Shown here one piece after another: positions 1 through 6,652 of a stretch of 43,942 nucleotides of DNA (positions within the stretch are counted from its first letter, which is position 1; every line of letters starts with the position of its first letter). The notes beneath the pieces are model-generated. The model had not been told where the DNA came from. It made no database searches and saw nothing but the letters and a program-made list of their open reading frames with translations. Source of the stretch: UBA9732 sp963621975 (lineage in GTDB: Bacteria; Spirochaetota; Spirochaetia; Sphaerochaetales; Sphaerochaetaceae); NCBI GenBank assembly GCA_963621975.1, contig CAVFGI010000016.1, forward strand, positions 1 to 43,942, read 5' to 3'. Made by a program: the position numbers and the translations under genes.

Positions 1-80
1 AAGCTTTGCGGTAGGAGGACGCGAAAACATGGAGCGTCAGAAGCAAAGCCGGCCTGCAGTGCGGACAACCATATCAAGTG

Positions 81-124
81 AAAATAGAACTTTTGCGCTC
101 TATTTTTTTCAAAAGTTCTATTTT
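81..124. repeat. Perfect 14-bp inverted repeat
   Basis: AAAATAGAACTTTT at 81-94 is the exact reverse complement of AAAAGTTCTATTTT at 111-124, separated by 16 bases. It could fold as a hairpin in RNA, or it may be a small intergenic repeat, because a shortened relative occurs at 23821. Confidence 0.7.
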
Positions 125-176
125 GTAGGTCTATAGAAAAAATTTTTTTCCAAAAGTTCTACTTTTTAGCTCTATA
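110..176. repeat. Imperfect direct repeat, 41-bp period
   Basis: The 26-base segment at 110-135 recurs at 151-176 with four substitutions. The shared core is CAAAAGTTCTA, then TTT, then TAG and TCTATA. The first copy overlaps the right arm of the inverted repeat at 81-124. Confidence 0.65.
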
Positions 177-244
177 AAGAATTTACCTTCTCAAGAGGCT
201 TTGCAAATCTGCCTTCGTGAATCTACATTTTTTTGTGCCAAGTA

Positions 245-271
245 AACCATGTTAACCATGTAAACCATGAA
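245..271. repeat. 9-bp tandem repeat, three copies
   Basis: AACCATGTT, AACCATGTA and AACCATGAA follow each other without gap. The array lies in the noncoding flank ahead of the ABC operon. No function is evident. Confidence 0.6.
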
Positions 272-373
272 CACTAATGCAACTTATGATGACAATATTG
301 CCATAAATATGCAAAGCATAGTTGTTTGAAGGTGGAGCATTCGCCCACTAAAATACTCATAGGTAGGCCAATT

Positions 374-1096
374 ATGAGTATTCTAGAAGTGAAAGATCTA
401 TCAAAGCGTTATCCTTCTTTTGAATTATCAAAAGCTTCCTTTTCCCTTGAATGTGGCAGGATTACCGGCTTCATTGGAAGAAACGGAGCAGGTAAGACAA
501 CGCTTATCAAATCTGTGTTGAATCTCGTTCATCCGAACAAGGGGGAGATTTTCTATAATGGAAAGCTCGTTGTTGGCAACGAGGCGTTCTTCAAGATGAA
601 TTGCGGTTATTCAACAGGAACACTGAGCTGGTATCCAACAAAAAAGATACGCTCTATTGCCACAATTGTAAGAAGTTTTTATGACAACTGGAACGAACAA
701 GCGTACAGAAAGTACCTTTCTCTTTTCCATATAGATGAGGAGAAGACGGCATCCCAGCTTTCTGACGGAATGAAAGTCAAATGCAATCTCCTATTTGCGC
801 TTTCACATAATGCCAATCTCCTTATTCTCGACGAGCCCACAAGCTCTCTCGATCCATTCTCACGCGACGAACTTCTTTCTATTTTCCAAGAGCTCGCTGC
901 AGCCGGGAAAGCTATCTTTTTCTCAACACATATCATCTCAGATATAGAGAAGTGTGCCGATGATATCGTGTACATATCAAATGGGAAAATAATAGCTTCT
1001 GGTACAAAAGAGAATTTCATTTCAAGATTTTCCCTCTCTAATGAGAATCTTGAAGCAACCTTTATCAGACTTGAAAGGGAGGTGGAGCATGCATAA
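374..1096 (+). CDS. ABC transporter ATP-binding protein (YtrB/BcrA-like)
   Basis: This is a cytoplasmic ATPase subunit expected to drive the permease encoded next. Walker A is GRNGAGKTT near residue 36, Walker B with its glutamate is LLILDEPTSSLDP, and the H-loop is FSTH. The signature loop reads LSDGM instead of LSGGQ, a variation seen in the YtrB/BcrA branch. At 240 residues it is a single-domain ABC protein of usual size. I chose the ATG at 374 because AGGTAGG sits upstream and the family begins near SILEVKDLSKRY; a TTG at 326 would add 16 unrelated residues. Its end overlaps the permease start by 8 bases. The exported substrate cannot be told from sequence. Confidence 0.88.
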   Translation: MSILEVKDLSKRYPSFELSKASFSLECGRITGFIGRNGAGKTTLIKSVLNLVHPNKGEIFYNGKLVVGNEAFFKMNCGYSTGTLSWYPTKKIRSIATIVRSFYDNWNEQAYRKYLSLFHIDEEKTASQLSDGMKVKCNLLFALSHNANLLILDEPTSSLDPFSRDELLSIFQELAAAGKAIFFSTHIISDIEKCADDIVYISNGKIIASGTKENFISRFSLSNENLEATFIRLEREVEHA

Positions 1097-1733
1097 ACTC
1101 TTCATGAAGGAAGTGAAGCTCGCATCTCACCCGCTTTCTTTCTTATTTGTCATCTTCTCACTTATGTTCCTTGTTCCTGGATACCCAATTCTATGTGCTC
1201 CGTTTTTTGTAACGTTGGGGCTCTTCCAAAGCTTTCAGAAAGCACGAGAGAATGGCGATATTCTCTTCTCCGTCCTTCTTCCAATTTCCAAAAAAGATGT
1301 TGTGAAAGGAAAATTCATCTTTATTCTATTCATTGAGCTGGGCTCAACATTTTTCATGACGCTATGTGTGATTTTGAGGGGGACTGTCCTAGCATATAAT
1401 CCTGTGTATCTTACAAACAAGATGATGAGAGCAGACTTCTTTGCTCTCTCGCTTGCTCTTATGATATTTGCTTTGTTCAATTTTGTTTTTGTCAAAGGCT
1501 TCTTTTATAGTGCATATAGTCTTGGCGTACCATTTCTATTGTATTCAATTTTTGCCTTCCTCTTAGTTGGTATAGGCGAACTACTGAGCCATTTTTCATT
1601 TATGCATTTTCTTGACCATCTATGGAGCATAGAACAGTTTGCTCTTATAATTACAAGCTGCATTCTTTATTCTATCATTACGCTCATTTCATATAGAATG
1701 AGTGTTAAGAGATTCGAGAAACTTGATCTATAG
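1089..1733 (+). CDS. ABC-2 type permease subunit
   Basis: This 214-residue, strongly hydrophobic protein has about six predicted membrane segments, the first being LSFLFVIFSLMFLVPGYP. The short cytoplasmic stretch SFQKARENGDILFSVLLPIS followed by KKDVVKGKF resembles the ABC2_membrane_5 family, in which small permeases pair with YtrB-like ATPases. The start at 1089 has GGGAGGTGG directly upstream, inside the end of the ATPase gene, so the two are translationally coupled. The XRE-AbrB regulator begins 8 bases after its stop. The substrate is unknown; peptide antibiotics or lipids are typical for this class. Confidence 0.8.
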   Translation: MHKLFMKEVKLASHPLSFLFVIFSLMFLVPGYPILCAPFFVTLGLFQSFQKARENGDILFSVLLPISKKDVVKGKFIFILFIELGSTFFMTLCVILRGTVLAYNPVYLTNKMMRADFFALSLALMIFALFNFVFVKGFFYSAYSLGVPFLLYSIFAFLLVGIGELLSHFSFMHFLDHLWSIEQFALIITSCILYSIITLISYRMSVKRFEKLDL

Positions 1734-1741
1734 GAGAAGAG

Positions 1742-2173
1742 ATGTTCAAAGATAATATCATAAAGCTGAGGAAGATCCATAACTTGTCCCAAGAGAAGGT
1801 TGCAGAGGATATCGGGATATCTCGTCAGGCGTATGCAAAATGGGAGTCGGGTGAGAGTATCCCAGATGTTGAGAAATGCGCTCTTCTTGCATCTATGTAT
1901 GATGTCAGTATAGATAGCCTTATTGGTGAAACAAGCGCTGACGCCGGTGACCTCCCTCCTGCACCAAAGGGTAAAAATATTTGGGGAAGTGTTACGCTCT
2001 CTGATAGAGGAGAGATAATGATTCCAAAAAAAGCAAGAGAAAAACTTGGCTTTGTGCCAGGGATGAGACTTGTTGTTCTTTCCGATGAAAACGGCATAGC
2101 ACTTGTCAAAGCAGATTCCTTTGAAGCCGGTGTAAAAAAAGCAATGGAACTTTCCCAAAAGAATTTCAACTAA
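1742..2173 (+). CDS. XRE-family regulator fused to an AbrB/SpoVT-like domain
   Basis: Residues 3-62 form a Cro/C1-type helix-turn-helix (LSQEKVAEDIGISRQAYAKW, then an E-S-G run). Residues 80-125 match a swapped-hairpin AbrB/MazE/SpoVT DNA-binding fold (VTLSDRGEIMIPKKAREKLG, then F-x-P-G). The protein therefore carries two DNA-binding modules joined by a short Pro/Gly linker. GGAGAAGAG precedes the ATG by a few bases. It is the third gene of the ABC ATPase/permease operon and probably autoregulates it. An antitoxin role is possible from the fold, but no toxin gene is adjacent. Confidence 0.85.
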   Translation: MFKDNIIKLRKIHNLSQEKVAEDIGISRQAYAKWESGESIPDVEKCALLASMYDVSIDSLIGETSADAGDLPPAPKGKNIWGSVTLSDRGEIMIPKKAREKLGFVPGMRLVVLSDENGIALVKADSFEAGVKKAMELSQKNFN

Positions 2174-2183
2174 ACCCCATTTT

Positions 2184-3374
2184 TTACTTTGCTGTTTCAA
2201 AATAAAGTGGAATTGCAGCAAGTTGGGCAACGACGGAGACAACTACCATTGCAATGATGTTTACATCGTAAAGAATTCCAAGAATCCAGCTTCCTAGGAA
2301 CCAGAAAACGCCAAAGGAAAACTCAAAAACTCCATAGCCTGTAGCTCTGCTTGCTTTAGGAACAATGGAAGTCACTGCAGCTTTGAGAATTGATTCCTGA
2401 GCGCCCATGCCAATGCCCCAAAGAAGAACGCCAACAATAAGAAGAGGGACGGAATCAAACAAGAAAACAAAAATGGCAAATGGGGCAGATAATAGGGTAG
2501 ACCATATCAAAGCTTTAACACCAATCTTGTCGTAGAGAAGACCAAAGAAGAGTGCTGCAACGGCATCTATTAGCATTGCTCCTGCATATAACAAGGGAAG
2601 GGTAGTACTGCTAATCAGTTCTTTTGCCTGTACATGCATGGCAATGATGGAGTAGTCAATGAAGCCAAAAGCAAAAAGACTAATGCCAATTATGTACAAA
2701 ATGAAGCTTTTTTTAACAGTAAATGTCTTGTATTCTTTGGGCTCTGGCTCAAAGTTATCGGGATTAGGAAATTTATGTCGTGTGATGAGCAGTAGTATTA
2801 ATGTGATCACTCCTGGTATTGCAAGAAAGGCAAAACAGGTGGAGTAGATTTCAAATTGCGTGCCTTCAGTTTTGAATAGCATTACCACATATAGCAAGAC
2901 TGGTCCTAAAAATGCCCCAATCTGGTCCAAGACCTCTTGAAGCCCAAAGCTTTTTCCAACGCCCTCTTGGCTTGCTGCAAACGACATGATTGTGTCTTTT
3001 GCTGGTTTTTTTATGGCTTTACCCATGCGTTGGATTACTAGAAGAGAACAAGCTGCAATCCAGCCGTTCTCACCAACTAGTGCAAGCGCAGGAACAGCTA
3101 AAACATCCAAAACGTAGCCTAAAATTGTCATTGGCCAATAAAGCTTGGTTTTGTCGGTAATCTTTCCAAAAACGTAACGCATGGAATATCCAATTAACTC
3201 ACCAAGGCCAGATACAAAACCAATTGCTCCAGCACTTGCTCCCAATAGAGATAGGTAGGCTCCTCTTATGCTTGAAGCTCCTTCGTGTGTCATGTCTGAG
3301 AAAAGGCTGACAATTCCAAATAGAATGATGAAAATCATTGCTTGTGATAGTCGTTTATCACGTTTACTCTTCAT
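2184..3374 (-). CDS. MFS transporter
   Basis: This 396-residue protein has about 12 predicted membrane helices. Loop motifs resemble MFS motif A twice: GKITDKTKLYWP between TM2 and TM3, and FGLLYDKIGVKA in the second half. A drug- or metabolite-exporter role is likely because a MarR regulator lies directly upstream in the same transcript. The ATG at 3374 is preferred over a GTG at 3383, because AAGGA lies 11 bases before the former but only 2 before the latter. The gene starts inside the last codons of the MarR gene. It converges with the XRE gene, leaving 10 bases between stops. The substrate is not predictable. Confidence 0.85.
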   Translation of the reverse strand: MKSKRDKRLSQAMIFIILFGIVSLFSDMTHEGASSIRGAYLSLLGASAGAIGFVSGLGELIGYSMRYVFGKITDKTKLYWPMTILGYVLDVLAVPALALVGENGWIAACSLLVIQRMGKAIKKPAKDTIMSFAASQEGVGKSFGLQEVLDQIGAFLGPVLLYVVMLFKTEGTQFEIYSTCFAFLAIPGVITLILLLITRHKFPNPDNFEPEPKEYKTFTVKKSFILYIIGISLFAFGFIDYSIIAMHVQAKELISSTTLPLLYAGAMLIDAVAALFFGLLYDKIGVKALIWSTLLSAPFAIFVFLFDSVPLLIVGVLLWGIGMGAQESILKAAVTSIVPKASRATGYGVFEFSFGVFWFLGSWILGILYDVNIIAMVVVSVVAQLAAIPLYFETAK

Positions 3375-3840
3375 TTTTTTCACTTTCCTTCACAATTTGC
3401 GACATTGTTTGAAAATTATTCTTGCTTTCGTTCTTGCACTTCAAATAGAGCTTATCAAGTGCTTGCAAAAAGATTTCTGTCTCATTGGCTGTTAGGTCTT
3501 CTAGGAGCCATTGGTAAAAAAGAGCTTCAACGTGGGCTTTAGAGTTTTTTAATTCATTCGCTTTCTCTGTTGCATAGAGCAACTGGCTACGTCCATCTGC
3601 AGGGTTGTTTTCCCGCACAACGTAACCTTTGTTTTCCATGCTTAAAATCTGCTTAGCTACTGCCCCTTTATCAAGGCCAAGAGTGTTGCAAACTTCTTTT
3701 TGCGTGATCCCTGGGTTTTTACGAATGACATGCAGAACATCAAATTCTGCAGTTCCAATGCCATCGGCCTTTAGCGTGCGTGCTGCAAACTTTGCAACTT
3801 CACGTGCAATTTTAGTTATCTTTCTTTTTGAGCTGTCCAT
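3364..3840 (-). CDS. MarR-family transcriptional regulator
   Basis: This 158-residue winged-helix protein has the MarR recognition region PGITQKEVCNTLGLDKGAVA at about residues 54-73, and the wing NPADGRSQLLYATEKA shows the family's D-x-R signature. It lies upstream of, and overlaps, the MFS transporter gene, so it probably represses the pair and responds to a ligand of the transporter. An operator-like inverted repeat overlaps the promoter just upstream, supporting autoregulation. No strong Shine-Dalgarno is visible before the ATG. The C-terminal tail beyond about residue 140 is charged and probably dispensable. Confidence 0.88.
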   Translation of the reverse strand: MDSSKRKITKIAREVAKFAARTLKADGIGTAEFDVLHVIRKNPGITQKEVCNTLGLDKGAVAKQILSMENKGYVVRENNPADGRSQLLYATEKANELKNSKAHVEALFYQWLLEDLTANETEIFLQALDKLYLKCKNESKNNFQTMSQIVKESEKNEE

Positions 3841-3864
3841 AATGTGCTGTCCAAGTCCATAACG

Positions 3865-3890
3865 AAACTAGTTGTACTATCAACTAATTT
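3865..3890. promoter_or_regulatory. Operator-like inverted repeat ahead of marR
   Basis: AAACTAGTTG and CAACTAATTT are 10-base arms with one mismatch, separated by TACTAT. The core TAGTTG-N6-CAACTA is perfect. The site covers the predicted -10 of the MarR promoter, as expected for an autorepressor operator. Confidence 0.65.
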
Positions 3891-3899
3891 TTCTGTCAA
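3871..3899 (-). promoter_or_regulatory. Sigma70-like promoter of the marR-MFS operon
   Basis: On the minus strand TTGACA (3899-3894) is followed by a 17-base spacer and TACAAC (3876-3871). The -35 is a perfect consensus and the -10 matches 4 of 6. Transcription would begin about 25 bases before the ATG at 3840. Confidence 0.65.
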
Positions 3900-3961
3900 T
3901 ATATCAAGGCTCATTTATTTCGCTCTAAATTTGAATGTATGCTAAAATCGATGACATTTTT

Positions 3962-3992
3962 AAATTTTAGTAGAAAATTTCTACTAAAATTT
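3962..3992. repeat. 15-bp perfect palindrome with 1-base centre
   Basis: The arm at 3962-3976 (AAATTTTAGTAGAAA) is exactly complementary to 3978-3992. The core TTAGTAGAAAAT recurs in direct orientation at 4008-4019. The element lies between marR and the amino-acid importer genes, beyond the tandem array. It could be an AT-rich terminator hairpin for the importer operon or a protein-binding site. Confidence 0.6.
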
Positions 3993-4019
3993 TAAAAAAG
4001 CTCAAAATTAGTAGAAAAT

Positions 4020-4118
4020 GGCACAATGCCCTGGCACAATGCCCTGTCACAATGCCTAGGACAATACCTAGGACAATGCCTAGGACAATACCTAGGACAA
4101 TGCCCTGTCACAATACCC
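4020..4118. repeat. 12-13-bp tandem repeat array, about eight units
   Basis: Read on the minus strand, the units are of the forms CATTGTCCTAGG, TATTGTCCTAGG, CATTGTGACAGGG and CATTGTGCCAGGG. The four central 12-base units alternate CATT/TATT, implying duplication of a 24-base block. The array is GC-richer than its surroundings and lies about 35-130 bases after the stop of the ATPase gene at 4153. Between them is more CCTAGG-rich sequence, including the palindrome GGCCTAGGCC. Confidence 0.85.
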
Positions 4119-4152
4119 TTCTGGCCCGGCCTAGCGTGGGGGCCTAGGCCTC

Positions 4153-4896
4153 CTACAAAATATGATTTAAGAAATCTTGGCAACGTTGAGTCTTAGGGCT
4201 AGTGAACATTTCTTGAGGAGTTCCAGTTTCAACAACCTGACCATCAGCCATAAAGACAACTTTATCTGCAGCGGCCTTAGCAAAACCCATTTCATGGGTG
4301 ACCAAAAGCATTGTCATGCCGCTTTTAGCAAGATTAAGCATAACATCGAGAACTTCTTTAATCATTTCTGGGTCTAAGGCACTTGTGGGCTCATCAAAGA
4401 GCATTGCCTTTGGATCCATAGCAAGTGCCCTTACAATAGCAACACGTTGTTGTTGCCCTCCAGAAAGCTGACCCGGTTTCTGCCCAGCTTTATCCTCAAG
4501 GCCTACCTTCTTAAGAAGTTCCATTGCTTTGATTTCAGCATCATTTTTGCTCATCTTCTTTACCTTGATTGGAGCAAGAGTAATGTTATCTAAAACGGTT
4601 AAATGCGGGAAAAGATTAAAGGATTGGAATACCATTCCAACCTCTTCTCGAATTTGACGAATATCGGTATTGGGGGACATGATGTCCACACCATCTATGA
4701 GAATGGAGCCACTTTGAGCGGTTTCTAGCCCATTAACCATACGAAGTAGAGTGGACTTGCCACTGCCAGATGGACCAATTATGACAACAACCTCACCATC
4801 GTTGACCGTAAGTGAAACGTTTTTGACAGCATTAAGAATGGTGCCGTCGTTATTTTCAAAATCTTTGTTAACATTAAGGATTTCAATCTTAGCCAT
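4153..4896 (-). CDS. Polar amino-acid ABC transporter ATP-binding protein (GlnQ/ArtP type)
   Basis: This is the ATPase of an amino-acid importer. Walker A is GPSGSGKST, the Q-loop is VFQSFNLFPHLTVLDN, the signature is LSGGQQQRVAIVRALA, Walker B is AMLFDEPTSALDP, and the H-loop is VTHEM. These match the PAAT family, and 247 residues is the usual length. The ATG at 4896 overlaps the end of the permease gene by 8 bases. It is the last gene of the binding protein-permease-ATPase operon. The amino acid carried cannot be fixed from the ATPase. Confidence 0.95.
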   Translation of the reverse strand: MAKIEILNVNKDFENNDGTILNAVKNVSLTVNDGEVVVIIGPSGSGKSTLLRMVNGLETAQSGSILIDGVDIMSPNTDIRQIREEVGMVFQSFNLFPHLTVLDNITLAPIKVKKMSKNDAEIKAMELLKKVGLEDKAGQKPGQLSGGQQQRVAIVRALAMDPKAMLFDEPTSALDPEMIKEVLDVMLNLAKSGMTMLLVTHEMGFAKAAADKVVFMADGQVVETGTPQEMFTSPKTQRCQDFLNHIL

Positions 4897-5680
4897 TTTT
4901 GTGGAGCCTCTCTTCCATGATTCCAACTAGGCGGGAAAGTATAAGTGTGAGGATGAGGTAGATTAGTGCTACCACAAGCATGGTTTGAAGTGAAAGAAAT
5001 GTGCGTGAAATATATTCACGACCACGTTTGAGAATATCGGAGAGAGCAAGAATGGAAACAAGGGAGGAATCCTTGAGCATTGAAATAAATTCGTTGCCAA
5101 TTGCAGGTAAAACTACCTTAATTGTCTGTGGCAGTATTACGCAAAAGAAGGCTTGAGTCTTTGATAGACCTAAGGCAGTTGCAGCTTCTTTTTGTCCCTT
5201 TGGAATGGACTGGATACCTGCCCGAATGATTTCACCCATGTATGCGCCAAAACAAATTGAAAGCGCAATGATGGCCGCTACAATGCCTTCTATGTGAATT
5301 AATGAGCCCAAAGCGTAATATAAGAACATCAATTGGACCAAAAGAGGTATTCCTCTTATGAGTTCAACATAGATACCACAAACCTGCTTTACAATAAGAT
5401 TCTTAGATGAAGAACCCACGCCTGTAATGGTTCCAATTACAACGGCTCCAATGATTGCAAAGATGGTGCACTCAAAGGTGGTTGGAATACCTGTAACAAC
5501 ATAAATGAAGATTTTCCAATAAGTCTCAGCCTTAAAAATGCATAGACACAAAAGTAAAGCAACAGCACCATAGAATGTCAAACGCCATGACGTGACTAGA
5601 TGTTTGTTGCTTTTCTTAGGAATAAGAACCCCATCCGTCATTGTAATAACGGGTGGGTTGTTTAATATTTTTTTAGACAT
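4889..5680 (-). CDS. Polar amino-acid ABC transporter permease
   Basis: This inner-membrane permease belongs to the HisM/GlnP group. An N-terminal cytoplasmic stretch of about 30 residues is followed by a membrane helix (LTFYGAVALLLCLCIF) and the transport core. The EAA loop, GIQSIPKGQKEAATALGLSK, is clear near residues 155-175. At 263 residues it is slightly longer than typical because of the N-terminal segment. AAAAGAG precedes the ATG. It lies between the binding protein and the ATPase; only one permease is present, so the importer probably uses a homodimer. Confidence 0.93.
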   Translation of the reverse strand: MSKKILNNPPVITMTDGVLIPKKSNKHLVTSWRLTFYGAVALLLCLCIFKAETYWKIFIYVVTGIPTTFECTIFAIIGAVVIGTITGVGSSSKNLIVKQVCGIYVELIRGIPLLVQLMFLYYALGSLIHIEGIVAAIIALSICFGAYMGEIIRAGIQSIPKGQKEAATALGLSKTQAFFCVILPQTIKVVLPAIGNEFISMLKDSSLVSILALSDILKRGREYISRTFLSLQTMLVVALIYLILTLILSRLVGIMEERLHKNG

Positions 5681-5689
5681 CTCTTTTCA

Positions 5690-5722
5690 AAACCAAATCA
5701 GCTAAACCAAATCAGCTAAACC
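5690..5722. repeat. 14-bp tandem duplication after the binding-protein stop
   Basis: AAACCAAATCAGCT occurs at 5690-5703 and 5704-5717, followed by a partial AAACC. On the coding (minus) strand it lies between the stop of the binding protein gene (5726) and the permease start (5680), lengthening that gap. Confidence 0.85.
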
Positions 5723-5725
5723 GTG

Positions 5726-6469
5726 TTAGTTAAGGCCATATTTGGACTTAATTTCAGCAAGCTTGCCCGAATCTGTAACCTTCTGAATTCCTTCATTGAG
5801 GATGTTCAACAGCTCTGTATTGCCCTTGATTACAGCCATTCCCATGTCATCTGAATTCTGGAATGAACCAGCTATCTTCAACACTTGGGAGTAGTTATCA
5901 TTTGCAAGAACAAAGTCATTAGCAACCACGCTATCAAGTACAACAGCATCCAAATTGCCATTAGCAAGGTCCAAAATTGCAGAAGGGGCCTCATCATAAG
6001 TCTTTACATCCAAGCCGGCATCTTCACATGCAAACTGACATGTTGTACCAAGCTGAACACCAACCTTCTTGCCTGCAAGGTCATCTTCACTAAAAATGCC
6101 ATCTGTGTCCTTCTTGGTCACAATTGAAAGAGAGAATTGCAAGATTGGAGTTGTGAAATCGCAAGTTTGCTTCCTCTCCTCAGTAATAGTCAATCCCGAT
6201 GCCCCTATGTCATATTGCTTGCTCTGAATACCAGCAATAATGCCATCAAATGAAACATTTACAATATTAATCTTGATGTTCATCTCATCAGCAATAGCCT
6301 GGATAAGTTCCATCTCATATCCAACAATATTACCAGCATCATCAATATACTCAAGAGGTGGATAGTCGCAAGAAGCAGCTACCGTGTAAACTTGTTCTTG
6401 GGAGGCCTGTGCAAAACAGGGAAGCACAACTGTAAGAATAACCAAAACTGCAATCAATAATTTTTTCAT
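5726..6469 (-). CDS. Periplasmic amino-acid-binding protein of the ABC importer
   Basis: This solute-binding protein of the bacterial SBP family 3 (PF00497) type has an N-terminal signal (MKKLLIAVLVILTVVLPCFA) with probable SPI cleavage after AQA. No lipobox is present, so it is probably soluble in the periplasm. The mature part opens with YTVAASCDYPPLEYID and has the family pattern GYEMELIQAIADEM, DGIIAGIQSKQYDI and TITEERKQTCDFT. The conserved R of the amino-acid alpha-carboxylate site is present in TEERK. At 247 residues it is complete. AAGGAAC precedes the ATG. It is first in the importer operon. Confidence 0.94.
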   Translation of the reverse strand: MKKLLIAVLVILTVVLPCFAQASQEQVYTVAASCDYPPLEYIDDAGNIVGYEMELIQAIADEMNIKINIVNVSFDGIIAGIQSKQYDIGASGLTITEERKQTCDFTTPILQFSLSIVTKKDTDGIFSEDDLAGKKVGVQLGTTCQFACEDAGLDVKTYDEAPSAILDLANGNLDAVVLDSVVANDFVLANDNYSQVLKIAGSFQNSDDMGMAVIKGNTELLNILNEGIQKVTDSGKLAEIKSKYGLN

Positions 6470-6483
6470 ATCTGTTCCTTTTT

Positions 6484-6498
6484 AGGTTTAGCAAACCT
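6484..6498. promoter_or_regulatory. Leader hairpin before the binding-protein gene
   Basis: AGGTTT and AAACCT are perfect 6-base arms around a 3-base loop, 15-29 bases upstream of the ATG at 6469, just ahead of the Shine-Dalgarno. It may stabilise or tune the first and most abundant message of the importer operon. Confidence 0.4.
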
Positions 6499-6576
6499 CC
6501 TTGAAGTTTCCAAACCCGTTTTGATTTAAATTTCAAGGCAACAATATTGAGTTTGCAGTTTTGGGTCAACTAGTTT

Positions 6577-6604
6577 TGTATAAAAATACAATAAATTTTT
6601 GCAA
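6577..6604 (-). promoter_or_regulatory. Candidate promoter of the amino-acid importer operon
   Basis: On the minus strand TTGCAA (6604-6599), a 16-base spacer and TATACA (6582-6577) precede the binding-protein gene by about 107 bases. The small palindrome TTGTAT-AAAA-ATACAA (6576-6591) overlaps the -10 and could be an operator. Matches to consensus are moderate. Confidence 0.45.
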
Positions 6605-6629
6605 ATTTATGCATAAATACACAAAAATA

Positions 6630-6652
6630 GGGGATTTTATTCCAAAATCCCC
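6630..6652 (-). terminator. Intrinsic terminator of the efflux operon
   Basis: GGGGATTTT and AAAATCCCC form a perfect 9-bp stem with a 5-base loop, followed on the minus strand by TATTTTTGTG. The stem contains the TAA stop of the TolC gene at 6637, so the terminator overlaps the end of the coding region. Confidence 0.8.

Larger units (their letters stand above)
1..373. other. AT-rich intergenic flank with repeats, no convincing gene
   Basis: No confident gene is visible in this stretch. The first 60 bases are GC-richer than the rest and may be the tail of something outside the window. Bases 81-176 hold an inverted repeat and a direct repeat, and 245-271 hold a 9-bp triplet repeat; these are listed separately. 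Two tiny ORFs (starts near 29 and 267; about 35 and 20 codons) overlap the repeats and have no family features, so they are not called. A promoter for the ABC operon at 374 probably lies here, but I could not fix a -35/-10 pair. Confidence 0.5.

Noticed and set aside
29..136. Short ORF of about 35 codons with an upstream GGAGG
   Set aside because: Most of it lies in the inverted/direct repeats and it has no recognisable protein features.
267..329. 20-codon ORF ahead of the first ABC gene
   Set aside because: No Shine-Dalgarno, begins inside the 9-bp repeat, and nothing suggests a leader peptide.
3962..4019. TTTCTACT-type palindromes recalling Cas12a CRISPR repeats
   Set aside because: Spacing is irregular, there are no spacers of uniform length and no cas genes; the resemblance is limited to a short AT-rich core.
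3992..4183. 63-codon minus-strand ORF rich in Cys-Pro-Arg-His repeats
   Set aside because: It is simply a translation of the 12-13-bp tandem array and flanking palindromes; it has no Shine-Dalgarno or family similarity.
6351..6569. 72-codon minus-strand ORF overlapping the binding-protein start
   Set aside because: It runs out of frame through the signal peptide region; its composition is that of a shadow frame.
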